DNA of 64,000 nt from Treponema bryantii (GTDB lineage Bacteria > Spirochaetota > Spirochaetia > Treponematales > Treponemataceae). Where the stretch lies: positions 44,161 through 108,160 of the forward strand of contig NZ_FOFU01000011.1 of NCBI RefSeq assembly GCF_900111035.1, read 5' to 3'. Both the position numbers and the translations under genes were made by a program. Below, in pieces: positions 63,304-64,000 of this stretch (its first letter is position 1; each line of letters opens with the position of its first letter). The notes below the pieces were generated by a model. The model searched no databases and had not been told where the DNA came from. It saw only the letters and a program-made list of their open reading frames with translations.

Positions 63304-63633
63304 ATGAAAAAATACTTAATATTTTTTTTATTCTTATGCAGTATGGAAGTCTTTTTTGCATATTCTAAGCCTTCATTGTCAGATGATAATATTGATATTG
63401 TAACTGGTTATATTAAGGTTTATGGTAATGAGCCATTTACTTTTATTGGACTGGAAACAGAAAATGAAAAGCAATATTCAATCAAGGCTTCTGATGAGGT
63501 TTTGATAGAGTTAAGAAAAGCTCAGGGCAAGAAGATTGAAATAAAAGGTGCATTTGAAAAATCCGGAAAGTTATCGATTAACGAACTTAAAGATGGATAT
63601 CTGATTGTTCTTGAATGGAAGGTTGTAAAATAA
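63304..63633 (+). CDS. Small secreted protein of unknown function
   Basis: 109 residues with a signal peptide (about 1-20, VFFAYS). The mature part (VTGYIKVYGNEPFTFIGLETENEKQYSIKA, then GKKIEIKGAFEKSGKLSI) has strand patterns like a small OB-type barrel. It starts 4 bases after the peptidase-like gene, whose last codons supply a GGAG ribosome-binding sequence, so the two are coupled. Confidence 0.7.
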   Translation: MKKYLIFFLFLCSMEVFFAYSKPSLSDDNIDIVTGYIKVYGNEPFTFIGLETENEKQYSIKASDEVLIELRKAQGKKIEIKGAFEKSGKLSINELKDGYLIVLEWKVVK

Positions 63634-63668
63634 TCTACATCATAAAAAAAGACCCCGAACTAATGATA

Positions 63669-64000
63669 TGTACCCAAAATTCTGGACACATATTATGAAC
63701 TAGGCGGAACGAATGGATGCTTCCCTGTATTTTACAGGAGGCATCCATTTTGTTTTAACCTGTATTCGCTTGTTGTTATAATAATCTATATATTCTGCGA
63801 TTGCTACAGAAAACTCTTCAAAAGATTTAAAATCCCTTTCATGACCATAATATAATTCATTCTTTATTCGACCAAAAAATGTTTCCATAATGCAGTTGTC
63901 ATAGCAGTTTCCTTTACGAGACATAGATTGTATAATCCCATGTTTAGTCAGAGCCGTTCTATAATAAATATGTTGATACTGCCAGCCTTGGTCAGAATGA
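63669..64000 (-). mobile_element. IS3-family insertion sequence, right-end fragment (enters from beyond the window)
   Basis: The end sequence TGTACCCAAAATTCTGGACA (63669-63688) resembles an IS3-family terminal repeat. The transposase end is at 63,700, and the element continues past the window. The exact border and the target duplication cannot be checked here. Confidence 0.7.
63700..63999 (-). CDS. IS3-family transposase OrfB, C-terminal part (cut by window edge)
   Basis: About 99 codons visible. HSDQGWQYQ, near the window edge, and SMSRKGNCYDNCIMETFFGRIKNELYY are the DDE-integrase signatures of IS3 (IS150-like) OrfB, including the last catalytic Glu in METFFGRIK. The end reads YIDYYNNKRIQVKTKWMPPVKYR. 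The Met at 63924 is internal. No frameshift is seen in the visible part. Confidence 0.92.
   Translation of the reverse strand, partial: HSDQGWQYQHIYYRTALTKHGIIQSMSRKGNCYDNCIMETFFGRIKNELYYGHERDFKSFEEFSVAIAEYIDYYNNKRIQVKTKWMPPVKYREASIRSA

Noticed and set aside
1..64000. tRNA, rRNA, CRISPR arrays, prophage genes
   Set aside because: None seen on either strand: no CCA-type cloverleaf, no spaced direct repeats, and no phage structural genes.

Overview
The window is a piece of a spirochaete chromosome, most likely a Treponema of the gut, rumen or oral type. Reasons: a V-type ATPase operon (A-B-D-I-K) in place of an F-type enzyme; the block rpsB-tsf-frr-uppS-cdsA-dxr-rseP; outer-membrane proteins and lipoproteins with short Lys-rich signal peptides; a CHASE2 adenylate cyclase; and a fairly AT-rich sequence. 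I see no tRNA, rRNA or CRISPR array. Assignment to genus is inference.

Layout. 1-5.8 kb: end of the V-ATPase operon, closed by a strong terminator. 5.8-8.0 kb: ispG and a secreted repeat protein. 8.0-39.3 kb: a large surface-polysaccharide locus in several parts. (a) 8.0-13.2 kb, minus strand: a beta-barrel protein, a WbaP-type initiating sugar transferase and two GT4 glycosyltransferases. (b) 13.3-17.0 kb, plus strand: two paralogous Wzi-like outer-membrane proteins. (c) 17.0-26.6 kb, minus strand: a compact operon of a GT2, two tandem fusions of a YidC/Oxa1-like membrane domain to an alkaline-phosphatase/sulfatase-superfamily transferase domain, a winged-helix/nucleotidyltransferase/PLP-enzyme fusion, and a CDP-glycerol-phosphotransferase-like protein. 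(d) 26.7-27.9 kb: an orphan HipA-like kinase. (e) 27.9-39.2 kb, minus strand, very AT-rich: GT2 and GT4 enzymes, UDP-galactopyranose mutase, a Wzx-type flippase, enzymes for a dTDP-3-acetamido-3,6-dideoxyhexose, a membrane O-acyltransferase, and an embedded DUF3990 toxin-like pair. 39.3-41.8 kb: a Wzi-like protein with a sharp internal composition change, then a GNAT enzyme with an overlapping 56-residue partner. 42-46.5 kb: a secreted protein, rfbD, an aminotransferase and glgA. 46.5-56.7 kb, minus strand: a secreted beta-propeller-like protein, then rseP-dxr-cdsA-uppS-frr-tsf-rpsB, maf, a HEAT-type secreted protein and a lipoprotein. 56.8-63.6 kb, plus strand: coaD, rpmF, acpP, rnc, the cyclase, a zinc-peptidase-like lipoprotein and a small secreted protein. 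The right edge is one end of an IS3-family element.

How the genes work together. The polysaccharide genes could build a decorated surface polymer. WbaP starts the lipid-linked unit; GTs with dTDP-sugar and galactofuranose precursors extend it; acyltransferases decorate it; Wzx flips it; Wzi-like proteins anchor it outside. No Wzy polymerase, Wzz or ABC exporter is seen, so the pathway is incomplete here. Part (c) looks like a module that makes a CDP-activated (probably amino-alcohol) phosphate and moves phospho-substituents onto the polymer on both sides of the membrane. The two YidC-phosphotransferase fusions lack the Arg that insertases keep in the membrane groove, and they are the most unusual proteins in the window.

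A second theme is translation signals. At several genes a sigma70-like -10 box lies 6-8 bases before the ATG and no Shine-Dalgarno is present, which suggests leaderless mRNAs.
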